A DNA stretch of 64,000 nucleotides from Ancylostoma caninum (lineage: Eukaryota > Nematoda > Chromadorea > Rhabditida > Ancylostomatidae), in assembly GCA_037903475.1 (NCBI GenBank), contig JBAJFG010000029.1, positions 765,501-829,500 on the forward strand. Reading direction: 5' to 3'. The notes beneath the pieces are model-generated. The model ran no database searches. It saw nothing but the letters and a program-made list of their open reading frames with translations, and was not told where the DNA came from. Made by a program: the position numbers and the translations under genes. Below, one piece after another: positions 10,301 to 21,610 of this stretch (the stretch's first letter is position 1; each line of letters starts with the position of its first letter).

Positions 10301-11942
10301 CTGCCAACTTCTGGAGTTGGGTAGCGCAGAGGTTCCACTACTTGGAAACTTTCAGTAAAGCATCCCTTGTGGCTCTACCGGTAACAATGAGAAACCCTCT
10401 TCTCGGGCGAGTCTGCTTTTCACTGTTTCGGAACTAATTCCGAACACGAGATCCACGAGATCCACGAGATTGTAGTCCGGGCAACTTTGCTAAAACCGAG
10501 GAAGCGAGGATGATTGATGAAGGTAAACAGTCGCACCATAGTGTCTTCGCCAATTTGCAGATGCCGGCATCGTACTTCGTCTTCAGCGTGCCTCGCAAAT
10601 CGTCGTCATTAACGTACGAGGCATGCCCAGACCCTGGGCGACTTTCAGGCATCATTTTGTCGGACTCGAAGCCTTAATACCATCGAGAGGCCCTCAAGTG
10701 GTAAATAACTGTCCCTTGAAACGCAGCACATATATTGGCGTCGGCGCTTCCTACAGAGCGTCCTTTCAGGAAACCATAATAGACAAAGAAGCGAAATAAG
10801 ACTCGACTGGCCAAAGGCATTATTACTTGGATACTAACAGAGCTTCCTTGGTGTGCCCTTCACTCGAAAGCTTCGAAAACAACCACCTTATACCGGCACA
10901 AAGTCTCACCTGTCAAGCTGCTTTTGCTTTTCAGAAATGCAAATAAAAAGTGATGCAGAACTTTTTCACCAACCCAATGGTTTTTCAAATGCTCCGAATT
11001 AGAATGCTACAGCAAATATTAGATTGGTGCACAAGTTTTACTGTTTTCTCTTCCTCGGCATTATTTCTCCCACAACTTTGCATGACTACAATCTTGACAA
11101 GCGGTATAATTTCCATGGTTACTAAAGACCAATACTTATTACATGAGCATGTCCCCGGCTCCTTATATTCAGTACACGAGAAGCTGCAAAGCGGGAAAAG
11201 AGACTGCCATTCTTGAGTGGCCATGTTTGGTGATTTTTTTTCTCGCGTAGCAAGGGCTTCCTAAGCTGGGAAAGGAGGCAGCTATACCGCAAAATTCCTG
11301 AAGATTGTGACTGATGGAATCACTTGCCAGCAAAGTTACCGAAATTTATGGCAGGTCCCAGACGTGAATTTTGGATGACTTTGGCCAACTAGAAGATGTG
11401 CCTTTTTGTATCTTGAGCGTATTTCTATTGAAACTTCTTTGACTTTTCTGACCAAATAATAGCCATAGGTAATGCCTAGTGTACTGCTGGATTGGATGGT
11501 CCAGAAACCATTTTAATAACCGTTCCAACAAAATAGCCCGCGAATTCGCCTAACATTCCCAGTTCGGGACAAAAAAAGGACGAGCAGGTACTTTTGGAGC
11601 ACCATGCACATATGCTGAAAACCCACAAGCGTTCACTGAGGTGAGCTTCGGTCTTCAAGTTTATTCATACCTACGTACTTAAGTTCCATGCTTGACTTTT
11701 GACCGAAGTGGGCGTAACGTGTGTCGAAGTACATAGAATAAGAAGTACTAGGTTTTCGCGCAGCCATAAGAATTTTTTTTGTGTAAATAGTACTAGGTTC
11801 ACTTACGCTGACTGGAATATCCTGATCCACACAGGTAGATGGAGATTGAGGCAAACCTTCGTTCCCGCAAATGCGGTTGTTCATCGGTGGATGCGTGGAC
11901 AAGTGACAGGGCTAGCAGTGCAACGATCATGACGGGTAGCAT
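7364..11942 (-). CDS. Small secreted CC-domain protein (copy 2), 3 exons
   Basis: Exons in gene order are 11942-11807, 7705-7505 and 7446-7364, giving 139 residues. Residues 1-17 are a signal peptide (MLPVMIVALLALSLVHA). A segment shared with copy 1 follows (RERR...SIYLCGS). Next come CGPCVYNCYP at 47-56, a Pro/Gln/Tyr-rich stretch with three YVQPA repeats, and a CC module with Cys 115, 120, 126, 132 and 133 ending CCATVAGK. Exon phases (1, 1) and the 83-nt last exon equal those of copy 1, and both starts sit in GCCATCATG. Intron 2 is 58 nt (GTGCGT...TTTTCAG) and would shift the frame if kept. Intron 1 spans 7706-11806 and holds two mariner elements. The middle and last exons are very secure; the distant first exon is inferred from paralogy and phase. 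Secreted; function unknown. Confidence 0.8.
8449..9699 (+). mobile_element. Mariner transposon, nearly intact, 1251 bp
   Basis: The terminal inverted repeats begin TTAGGGTGGTCAGAAA (8449) and end with the inverse at 9699. TA dinucleotides flank both ends (8447-8448, 9700-9701), the hallmark Tc1/mariner target duplication. Length and coding content are standard for mariner. It sits in intron 1 of CC gene 2, in antisense orientation to the gene. Confidence 0.95.
8587..9623 (+). pseudogene. Mariner transposase, single frameshift
   Basis: The first frame (8587-8967) carries the N-terminal DNA-binding part, with FYEWRRGTGATETVRNIN, a helix-turn-helix (STVKRCFARF) and EKPRSGRP. The second frame (to 9623) carries the catalytic core: GDESW (first Asp), HDNAMPH (second Asp) and YSPDIAPSDYHLF (third Asp). 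There are 34 residues between the last two Asp, so D,D34D as in mariner. The frames separate near 8950-8955, right after LTRWI, by what looks like one lost base. Everything else is intact, so this copy was active recently in evolutionary terms. It cuts and pastes DNA by binding its terminal repeats. Family certain; subfamily not assigned. Confidence 0.93.
10058..10977 (-). mobile_element. Second mariner, decayed, about 920 bp
   Basis: The terminal inverted repeats TTGGGTTGGTGAAAAAGTTC (10058 on) and its inverse (to 10977) match perfectly over 22 bp and differ after. This is a different mariner family from the copy at 8449. The length is about 330 bp short of a full mariner, so it is internally deleted. 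The right flank lacks a clear TA. It also lies in intron 1 of CC gene 2. Confidence 0.88.
10434..10820 (-). pseudogene. Mariner transposase N-terminal remnant
   Basis: One continuous minus-strand frame with a single TAA contains FVYYGFLKGRSVGSADANI, a partial helix-turn-helix, then MMPESRPGSGHASYVNDDDL. These are the standard N-terminal and linker motifs of mariner transposases. The catalytic core is not recognisable downstream (10119-10430), which agrees with an internal deletion. Orientation is opposite to the neighbouring intact-looking mariner. Confidence 0.75.
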
Positions 11943-14735
11943 GATGGCAGAGCGAATACGCGAGATGACGCTTTACGGGATGAACAACTTAGAAGCGCAG
12001 AAATATGAGCTAATACCCCGGCTGAGCAACTAAGCCGTGCTGCCAACGAACGAAAGCTGTTTGAATGGCCAGATCTGGTCTAGCGCAGGGTATTAATGGG
12101 TTTGGTTTTGTGTTTGCTCGAGCCAGAGCGTTTTCTTTCTGCAGGCGTGGATCTCTGATGGTGAACAACCAGTGCTCAGGTAAGCGAGTTCTTTCGAGAG
12201 CGTTTACAGTGTGGCATTGTAAATACATCGTCACTCGTTTCCACGTACTATTTCTCGTCATTCTTTACTGAACTTTAATGTTGGTTCTAGGAAATGTCGC
12301 CGCTCATTCCTTTCAAAAAATATGTCAGTGTGAAGAGTCATGTCGAGAGCGGGACCTAGTTTATGAACTGAGCAACTCGCTGAGTCGTACTACGCCCATC
12401 GCTTCATGAGAGCTATAACCACACCCACTGATTATTTGGAAGCAGTTATCTGACCTTTCTGAGCGGAACTAAGGAGAGTGGGAGAAACTACTATATTTTG
12501 GAAAGATCACTTCTCATCCAAGCCTCTTGCATCATATTGTCCGTCAAAGCGGCAATTTCCTGATCCAGCTTGAAACCAGCATAGCATAATGTATAGTTTG
12601 CCACACGCCCTGTTCTAGTACGCATTATACGGATTAACCCATTTGTCCTCTTAGAAATATAACAACGTCAAACTGATGAAGACGTGGAGCTTCTGAAGTT
12701 CTACTACAAAGTGATCATTTTGAGATTTTCTCGGAATTCCATGGTAATTTTTTAGGAATCGTGAAGTTTTCGGAATGCAAAGGAGTGCGAAGAATAGATT
12801 TAGAAGTCTGCAAAACAAAAAAATCTAACTCGACCGACTCAGTCGTGATTGCAAATGAATGACTCCTAAATGATCAGAACATCGACAATTCGCAAAGGAC
12901 CAGAAAATGGGTTATTCGAAATGATAAATATTTGAAAGGGCCTCAATGTCGAGTTACTCGAGACATCGAACACTCGGAAAGCCTATTAAAGCAGTGTCCA
13001 GGAAAGATTTCGACCACCTCTCTATATTATGCTGTCCTCGTGAGCTCCTGAGCAGGAGTAACGAAAAGTCAATGAAATCGATATAATCGATAAGCCAATC
13101 GATAGTTCCGGATGGAAAGTATAGCCTATAACTTCCACCGCCCTCCAAAGGTTCTATATGCAAAACTTAGGCTTGGATTCACAGAGATGTCATGCTTGCA
13201 ACCATTCAGCCTCAACCGCTTTCGTGCAACAGCTCCTATCAATGGGCTGTTCAATACAGATTCTTTGATAAAATGTGGCAACTTGTAACATATTTTCGGG
13301 ACCAGTGATGGTATCGCTGTGAAGCATCAAATGTGGAAGAAGACGCCAGCCATGAAAATATTTCCTCCAGGACACTCGACATCCGATTCTGAACTAGTTC
13401 ACGACTCAACTGATTTGCAATTGAAAAGAGCTGAATAGTGATCTCAGTTCAGAATCGATCGAAGGTGTCGAGGTCTCCAAATTCGAAGATGTCTAACCCT
13501 GTGCGGGCGAGAGACTTTAGAAATCTCTGTAGTATCCTCGAAGGTGAACATAATTCTTGCCGTTGAGTTCCATAACCTGGTTCGTGTCTGTTCCAACCTG
13601 CTTTTTTCATAAATCTTCGTTTTTTTTTTCAAAATTGCTGTTGAGCTAGTTCTGAAAATGAGTTCACACGACTTTCTTCTCTTCCCAAAAAGATTTTCTT
13701 CTCTTCTATTCTTGCTTCTCTGAAACCTTTCGAATTTATTCCGAGTCTCTATCATGATCACGATACGTAGTATCTTTGCACAATGTTGTAAAGTTACGGT
13801 AGGAATATCGTGGGCAAAAACCTATTTGTTCAGCAGTGTAATCTGCCAGAACACGGTCACTTAGGTTTTGCGGGCTGCAAAACAGTACGCTTCAAGTGGA
13901 TAGGTAGTGGAAATCGGATGGGGCAAAAATGAACTCATCTCAGGATACACAAAGGAGAACAATGAGAATCGATATGCAGTCAGAAGATAGCGCAACTGAT
14001 TCTGGGCTGGAAACTAGAAGTCTTCTGTAGCATTTATCTCACATTTTCCTAGTCAAGTTACCAGGAAAGGTAGTGAGTAAAATGAGAGACGCAACAGCTC
14101 TTATAAAGCAGAGACCGAAATAATCCACAGAGCTCAGTGATCTATTCATTTCGAGTGGTGGTTGACAAATTTTCCCCATTATTCTTACAACCAGATCGTA
14201 TGTATGTGAGTATTTGCAATAGTATACCTGAAACAACCAAATCGGAAGCTTTCCTCTAAGCACTTCTCATGAACAAAAAATGAAGTGCTGCCTACAGAGA
14301 CTGCATCTATATTGTAAAAAAAAAGTTCGTCTTCGAGATTTTGCATTTCCAAGGCTACTCGCGTATGGTGAGGCCAGATCCAATGTCAAGTATCACTAAA
14401 AATGGCAAAATACATAGCTGGTATTTTGGTATCTGATCCTAAACAAGTGGGATATATTGGACGAGTGATCCGCTCATTCCTGTATCGGTCACCATTATCT
14501 TGATCGATTCCTCTGAGTTCCATCAACGGATATGGACACGCTGCGCCTTGCCACGCTTTTTTTCAAACTCGTCGAAATAGCACGCCCGTTTGTGCAATTA
14601 CTTGTCAAAACGCAATGCGTTTCTGCTGCTGATATGGTACGGAAGTTGTTTGGACTATGGTATATCCTAGAGATGTTTCAAAACCGTCAAGCCGAATTTT
14701 TGCGTGGATGTTGCCTTTAGAAATGTCCCTTTTAA
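11943..14735. other. Intergenic, no gene recognised
   Basis: Short open frames only, without domains or matching splice phases. The first few hundred bases probably hold the promoter of CC gene 2. Confidence 0.5.
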
Positions 14736-15543
14736 AGGCAGGGCCCACGGAAATTTTCGTCTCGAAAATATTCAAAGTTTTGAAAACCCTTGGACATCGG
14801 GAATACTTTCGCCGTACAAGCTGCACTCGAAGTGTCCCTTTACCTACTTATAGCAGCTTCTCCTACGACCACACGGACTTATTCCTCTGTTGATTGTACG
14901 TGTTTTCGCGTTATCGTTTTTGGGGTTAGAGCACCAAACTCTTTTTGGAGCGCGGAAAAAATCGATTAACAGCTGATCTTTTTGCCAGACCATCGTCTTC
15001 TCAATAGAATTTCCTCGTTATGGTTCCAGAATTATACAGATTTATCTCACCTTTTCAAGATTTATCCTGCTAACTGCATTGCTTTTTTGATTAGAATTCT
15101 GAATTTTTTGAGTTCTTCTCAATTTGTTGAGTACTGTTAGAACTAGTTATTGAAGAATTTTTAATTTTCTCTCATTTATTTCTTGTTTGGGTATCCCGTG
15201 ATGTTTGGATGTTCAAGTGAATTTTTTGTTAAGTGGTACTAATTGTCCAACGGTTTTTTTTTGCTACGGTGCAGATAGGCTGTAGTTCAGAAGAAACAAG
15301 TGATTTTGCGAGGGTCTGTCTAGTAAAAGAGACGGCCCTATCGATCTTTTGCCATCAGTTCTCACCCTATATCTCGTTCAACTCGACCACTCCTGTTGAA
15401 CTTAACCAGATAATGAAAGCCAAACAAAAAACAGTATTTTCAAGACTAAAAGAAGGTTTTGCCTTTGGAAAAGTGTTGAGCTCTCCCGATACTTCCGAAA
15501 TATGCTAGGATTCTAATGTCAAAAAGTTCCGTGGGTGCTGCCT
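14736..15543. mobile_element. TTAA-flanked inverted-repeat element (piggyBac-like MITE)
   Basis: The ends AGGCAGGGCCCACGGAA and, inverted, AGGCAGCACCCACGGAA are directly flanked by TTAA at 14732-14735 and 15544-15547. TTAA duplication is the signature of piggyBac-type elements. The 808-bp body encodes no recognisable transposase; a 91-codon frame at 15233-15508 shows no known domain. Shares the AGGCAG end and TTAA target with the element at 23354. Confidence 0.7.
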
Positions 15544-17446
15544 TTAAAACACCTCAGCAACATTGTACGGATTTAGAGAGAGCCGTGAGCGGGATCATCA
15601 TAACCACGGCTTGTTGCGATAACTGATTTCCGACCAATTTTAAATGTTTCTGATATGATATATAATGGTGGTAGCAGAGATATAGCAGAATGGCAAGAGG
15701 ACCGGAGCAGCTTGAACTTGACTTGACTAAAAAATCATCTGTTTATTGAGTTCACACCTTTTCTTTAGCGAGTATGAAAGAAACAGAAGCAAATTCTCAG
15801 GAAAAAAACAAGAACATGGAGATAATTCTGTGCAGTATATGTACACAAGCTACAGTTAACTATTCTTTTTCAATTATACATTCTCCAAAACTTCAATTAT
15901 ACATTCTCCATCAAACTTCAGTGAAATGAAATCTCGATTATCTGTGTGACTCACTTCAGTTCCAACAAATATCTCGAAGTTCATATGATTTCATAGACGC
16001 GGATCGCAGCAGAAAATGAAGGTGACAATTAGTTTGGAAAGGTGACAAATGTGACGTTAAAAATCGCTTGGAAGTGACGCGAGTCATCCGGAAAACCGTT
16101 TATCTTACTAAATGTCGTCATGATGTGGCTGAGTTCCGTCAGTACCAATGATTAATCGTCTTACCTATAATATTTCCGCGCTACTCTACTCATCTCTCAT
16201 TCATCGAATTTTACTCACTGAGTTCACTTCTTGGATGACATTAGCTAGTTCAATTCTCTCAAACCTGAACAATAACGAAAAAAAAAAACAGAAAAAGTAA
16301 AAAAAAAATGAAGGGGATCACCGAATAAACCATTTTTTAAAGATCTGAGTGTCCATGAAAACTCACAACAGATGCTCAGAAAACGACGACATCCAGTAAC
16401 TGTTTGCAACAGAAGAAATACATAAAATTCTGGATCGAATGGCTGGAGGAAGTGGTTCTCCATACGCAGGCCAAGGGCTGGCGCACCGTCGAAAAGCTTA
16501 GGACAAAAACGGATGGTAAGTAGATGGTTGGAGGCTTTATGTTAAGGTAGTTGATACATAAGGTTTCAATGCATGGACATGTGTATTGCCGCAATACCTG
16601 GGATGCTTTCTCATCCTTGTCCTTCCTAGGGCTGATGTTCATTCATATTTAGTATGTATGACTGGTCATATAGAAATCACCTTTTCAACTTCTATTTACA
16701 ACCTCCTTCTATGTGGAGTCTCATGTTTCTATTTTTGGCAAATTACACAACTATTCACTGCTGATGCATAGAGCCACTAAGGCCCTCACTGCGCTTACAT
16801 ATATATTCGAGAAAAAAATTTTACTCGAAAAAGTCAAAGCCCGGGATATCGCACTACTCACATCCAGCTACTGTCCGACTTTTAGTGCTGGAATTTTCAC
16901 CAGAATCGAACTTTTCTTAGAAAATGATTTCATATTTAAAGAAATTTCAGTCAGCTGGGAGGGAATGTTGCCATCTCCGAAGCCGAGCAGAGATCACTTT
17001 GTAGTTGACCTACTTCGGCAATTTAAGCCATACTGGATAACAACTACGGACCTGTTTCGAGTTGGGTCTAGTTGTACATGATTTTTCAGATCAAGCAGGA
17101 AGAGAAGGCTCGAACTGGTTCTCGGAGGAAGCGTTCCAAATATCATAGCCGGACACATGGTCTCCACTGATGCACTTCACGGGTATCACGGGTAAGATTT
17201 GCATTTTTATTTTGGTGGAAAATCAAATGTTCTCAAGGGATTATTTTTCCGTCTTAGAAAGGTATTGCTGCTGGAATAACTCTAGTAGACGCTGACATCT
17301 GAAGCTTTCCGAATATAATCAGTTGTGATGAGGACTCGAAGTGAAAAGCAGCAGTGACTTGTTATATGCTCTGAACTTCTTTGCTCTATTCTCAGGATTC
17401 GGCCTCTGGCATGAGGAGCCTGATTTTCTAACCCTTTATTCGAGTC

Positions 17447-17480
17447 ACGCAATCGATTTTGCAACGCAATCGATTTTGCA
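17447..17480. repeat. Perfect 2 x 17-bp tandem duplication
   Basis: ACGCAATCGATTTTGCA occurs twice back to back. Confidence 0.85.
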
Positions 17481-18384
17481 CTATACCCCAGCCCTCTGAC
17501 ATTTGATAAAGACCGGACCTATTCGGATTTATGGGTTTGAGCAGCATCCTGTGAGACGGTCTACATTTGTTGTCAAAACTAAATACAAGGAGCCCAGAGA
17601 AAGTGTGAATGATATATGTAGTGGACTAAACTCTATCTAATCAGCACATGGTTATTTCACATGAAATTACTTTACTTAGATACACAAAAAGGTGTGCAGT
17701 CAAATTCAAGGTGGATACTATATAACGAGCAAGACGAGAACTGGAGAAAATCTAACTCGTAGTACCACATTGTTGCTGTGAACAAGCCAGAAAAGGGATG
17801 CTTTCCCCTGGATCTAGTTAATTTAGTAAATTCCCGGAATTTGGTAAATCTTTTTTGCAGATCCATAATACAACACGTTTGAAGGACTAGTCCGAGATGG
17901 AATCTTGGCCCTTACTTTCCATTCCAATTTTATGGGTTTTGAAGCGTCTGATGATTTGTTACTATGATTTATAGGTCATGTTTCGAGACAGTGTTCAGCT
18001 ACTTGATTACTGACTCACAACCGAGTCCATGTGACAGCCATTTTTCTCAAACCCAACAGCCTAATGGTTTGTAAAATGTGTGCAGCACGCATGCAGTTCT
18101 CAGTGCCAATCTGCGCAACTGCAAAGGCCGTACAACTAGCCAGTGTTAGCTAAGGGCGGTAAGAAGAACGTGTGTGTTTGCCGTGGGTTCCACCTCCATG
18201 CCGTCGTTTCCTGCATGTTTGTGATGTGAGCATTGCCGAGTTACTCGAAAAACGCGGAAGTGTTAAGAGTGGCAGATTTTTTGGTGCCTGTTTGAACTGC
18301 AACTTTGCACTGTGGCGTTGAAACACGGGAAGAAACTGGTTATCGGATTAACAGAAAGCCTCGATTAACACAAACCTCCTCCTC

Positions 18385-18612
18385 ATGTACCTTTTTTTAG
18401 TTTTCTTATTCGTGCGCACAATGGGTGCCACCACCTTAGTCATCACTGAGGTGAGATTCCAGGCCATTGTAGTTCCCAAATGCCTTCCCTCTGGATGTCA
18501 ATGCCAGAATAAAGGAGCTCCCCTCATTCCTTTACAGGAGGATGTTCTCAAGGTAAAAAATTCCTCGCTTGAAAAACGGTTCGATCAAATAACCAAGTAC
18601 GTGAGTAGCTAA
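18385..18612 (+). CDS. Possible small secreted protein fragment
   Basis: The 75-codon frame begins with a signal-peptide-like stretch (MYLFLVFLFVRTMGATTLV) and contains a Cys cluster (KCLPSGCQCQNKG). A donor-like GTAAAA follows LQEDVLK, so the rest of the gene, if real, would be spliced from further exons that I could not find. No family recognised. The start may instead be an acceptor, since a CTTTTTTTAG string overlaps the first codons. Confidence 0.25.
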   Translation: MYLFLVFLFVRTMGATTLVITEVRFQAIVVPKCLPSGCQCQNKGAPLIPLQEDVLKVKNSSLEKRFDQITKYVSS

Positions 18613-20266
18613 TCAGCGAAAGAAGGGTTGTGAGGAAGTCGCAAGCCAAACTAGAGTAAATCAAACAAAATCCAACTTATTGTAAGCTGCTAGAGTCTCG
18701 TTCTTTCCGCGCGGACAGTAAATATAGCGAATGTCAGGAAAAAATTAAAAGAAAAGTAAAATCTAGATGGCTTGGATGATGCACGCCGTTAAGGGGCTAG
18801 TTCTGAAAATGGGCACTCCTATGCCACCCAAACTTTGGACTGAGAAGTTCGCTGATGTCCGCAGGGGTCTTTTTTTCTAGAAAGCTGCAGCTGACTACCA
18901 ATTTCTGACACATCGCACGCACGCAAGAACAAAAGCTGATCAAACCAACGCAAGATTCGCCTGGTTCACTAGCTAGTGTGCAGGTTAACCTTCATCTTGA
19001 TTGAGAACCTGTAGGGAATACTTTTGCTACGTGTATACGCTACTGCGCTGCAGTACAATCTTGTGTTTGAGTTGGAGGTCGTAGTAGTCGCTGCTGGACG
19101 ATGGTAACGAGAACCTTGTGGATGTTATGCGAAGAAGAATTTTCAAGCCAATATGTAATGAAGAAATTCTTATAAATTCTTGGAACACAGTTATCCTAGA
19201 AAAGCTTTTGGTTTTTCCACTGCCTACATATTTATGAAACGGTCTGATATCGGACTGATATCGAAAATTGGAGCCAGTGGACCAGGATTAAGAGGTCGTG
19301 TTATGAATTTCTAGGAAAAGGGGTTTTCTGACACGCCAGTTTCAGGCTTCAGGTTTCCGGCTTGGTGACGGGTTCCAAAAATCAGCGCAACATAGCGGAA
19401 CTTATGATTTTGACTTTTGATAGAACTCCTTTCTATCAAAGAAGAGTGTTGTGGAACGTCAAAAAGCAGAATTCGTCGAATTCTGCGTTGATAAGAGGTT
19501 GATAATTCTATGGAAGAGTGACATGACCGTGAGACTGTTGGCAAACTGGATTATCGAAGCTCTCAGAAACAACGCTACTGTGGTAAGAACTTTGCTCGAG
19601 AATGTGCATTTGTGCTTGTTTTTCATAACCATGTTTCGGAATTGGCAAACCCAAGCAAACATATCAGGTTGGTGGGAAATTAATTGCCGAAACTAACACT
19701 CCAGTTTAAAGTGTTATAACTTGGCTTAAACACGACGTTCCTCTTCAGTTTAATGCCCGTTCAGTTCGCTAGATCTTGTCTAACAATCTGGTGAAATGAT
19801 TTGCATCTACAATATACATATAGCAAAAGTCTAAAAACTTTTGGAAGGCGACTTCTAGATCAGCAGTCTGCCGCTGTCGCAGGTTTGCATCCGAGATGCG
19901 GGAAATGTGATATTCAGTAAAGGAAAGGTCTGAGAAATAAGGACAATGAATGAGAACCTCGATGTCTTACTGCGGCAGTTTTTAGTGGATGAGTTTTCAA
20001 CTGAGAGGCTTAACGCGGTTGGAGGAGGCTGCGGTCAATCACACCCTCACAGCACCACCAAACTCCTTACACAACCTCTCTAGAGAAAAGATCTAGTTAA
20101 AAAAAAACTTAGAAGTGTGAAATCGCCTCTACCCATAACCATTCGCATTTCATGTTATCGCGCAGAAACTGGGCTTCATCCATAGCAATTATTTGGTCTT
20201 TAGATGTCGTCTTGGGAAAAAAAAATTAAGTTAGAAAGATGTCACACCAGCCAGATCTTGTGGTGG

Positions 20267-20563
20267 TTAGGTAAGTTCCTTTCTCAGACTGTTGATTGAA
20301 GCCAGATGTTTTGAGACTGCAGTATAGTGAGCGTCCAATCCTGTTCTCAACGTCAGGCCGGCAAGATCTGATTCAGATTTCACGGCTGTCCTCAACGCCT
20401 GATCGTCATGCGACATCCCGTGACCAGGACCATTGTTGCATTTGAGTTTAAAATCGTGGGAAGAAAACTTCGCGATTCCATAGCTTAGGAAGGCGATTCC
20501 AAGACAAAACAAATGCAGGATTACCGGACACCTCTGCTTCAGAATGATCGAGTCCGAAGTCAT
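20267..20563 (-). CDS. Hypothetical ORF with one membrane-like segment
   Basis: The 98-codon frame contains one hydrophobic stretch (VILHLFCLGIAFLSYGIA, near residues 14-31) followed by a polar tail with balanced codon use. No domain recognised, no clear upstream exon, and the ATG lies in ordinary sequence. It may be a chance frame or one exon of a larger gene. Confidence 0.22.
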   Translation of the reverse strand: MTSDSIILKQRCPVILHLFCLGIAFLSYGIAKFSSHDFKLKCNNGPGHGMSHDDQALRTAVKSESDLAGLTLRTGLDAHYTAVSKHLASINSLRKELT

Positions 20564-21477
20564 TAACTACGATCACCCAAGAATCGCGTCGGCTCATCAT
20601 TTGTTCGCGGCTACTGAAAAGAGCTATCCAGAATGTTCAAGCGGCTTTTGGAAGAGGAGGAAAAACCCTTTCAAGAGGTCACACAAGTTGACTTGAGATC
20701 TTTCAAGTTCCACGAAAGGGAGATGTTTATTTGTGCATACCCAAAAACGGCAATTAATTTTGCACTAACCTGACACTATCACCAAACATGGATAAGTGTT
20801 TGGAAAAGTTAAGAAAAGCTACCAGCCAAACCAATGATGGTCAGCTTGATTGGTTACTTGGTAGGCTATGTAATTTTATTATGAAGCGCAGAAAATCAGA
20901 GTTGATTTGCTACATTGATTCTCGACAACCATGCGTCCATGAAACCTATTCCAGAATTTGAGAAAACACGATAATGTCATTACTACGAACATGAGTATAG
21001 GTGATACAAACTGCACGTCTTATGAATAAATGTGGGCACGTATAACTACAGGCAAACTGGACAAAATTCTCTGTGGCACGGAACAGCCTTTTGATTTACC
21101 CAACTACTAGAGGTCTGTTTGTTTTCAATAGCGGCTTCTGCAGTCCTGTGGGGAAAGAAGGCAACGATTAATACAAGAATTGGAGCATTGCTCTGGTGTG
21201 AAGGTGACCAAAAATTTTGCTAAGAATGAGCTCCAGAAGAGGATGTGAGGTTAAACTGAAGATAGCTAGCACTCTTTTCAATACTTTTTCATCGACTCGT
21301 TTCCTTCTTGCGAAAAAAAAAATGTTATGTCTCAAGAACACGTAAGCAAACAAGCACTTCAATAATAGGTACGAAAGCTCTTGTAAAACACGCTAACACT
21401 CATGTATAGTCCTTCTCAAAATGATAGACGGATTCCGTAGCTACAGAATCGCGGCAGGACCTGAACGATGGGTGCGG

Positions 21478-21590
21478 AAAGAACATGCTCTAAGTGAGAG
21501 CGTCCAGTAGGTCCCGCCACGGTACTGCGGCCGCAACGCTATGAAACCGCGCGCGCAATCCGTCTATCTTTTCGACAAGAACTGTAGTCT
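21478..21590 (+). repeat. Dispersed repeat, copy A
   Basis: Shares GAACATGCTCT, a CCGC-rich centre and ACGCTATGAAACCGCGCGC with 24640-24745, in the same order and spacing. Abuts the CG-rich element at 21611. Confidence 0.5.
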
Positions 21591-21610
21591 GGTAGCATGG
21601 GAAATGCTTC

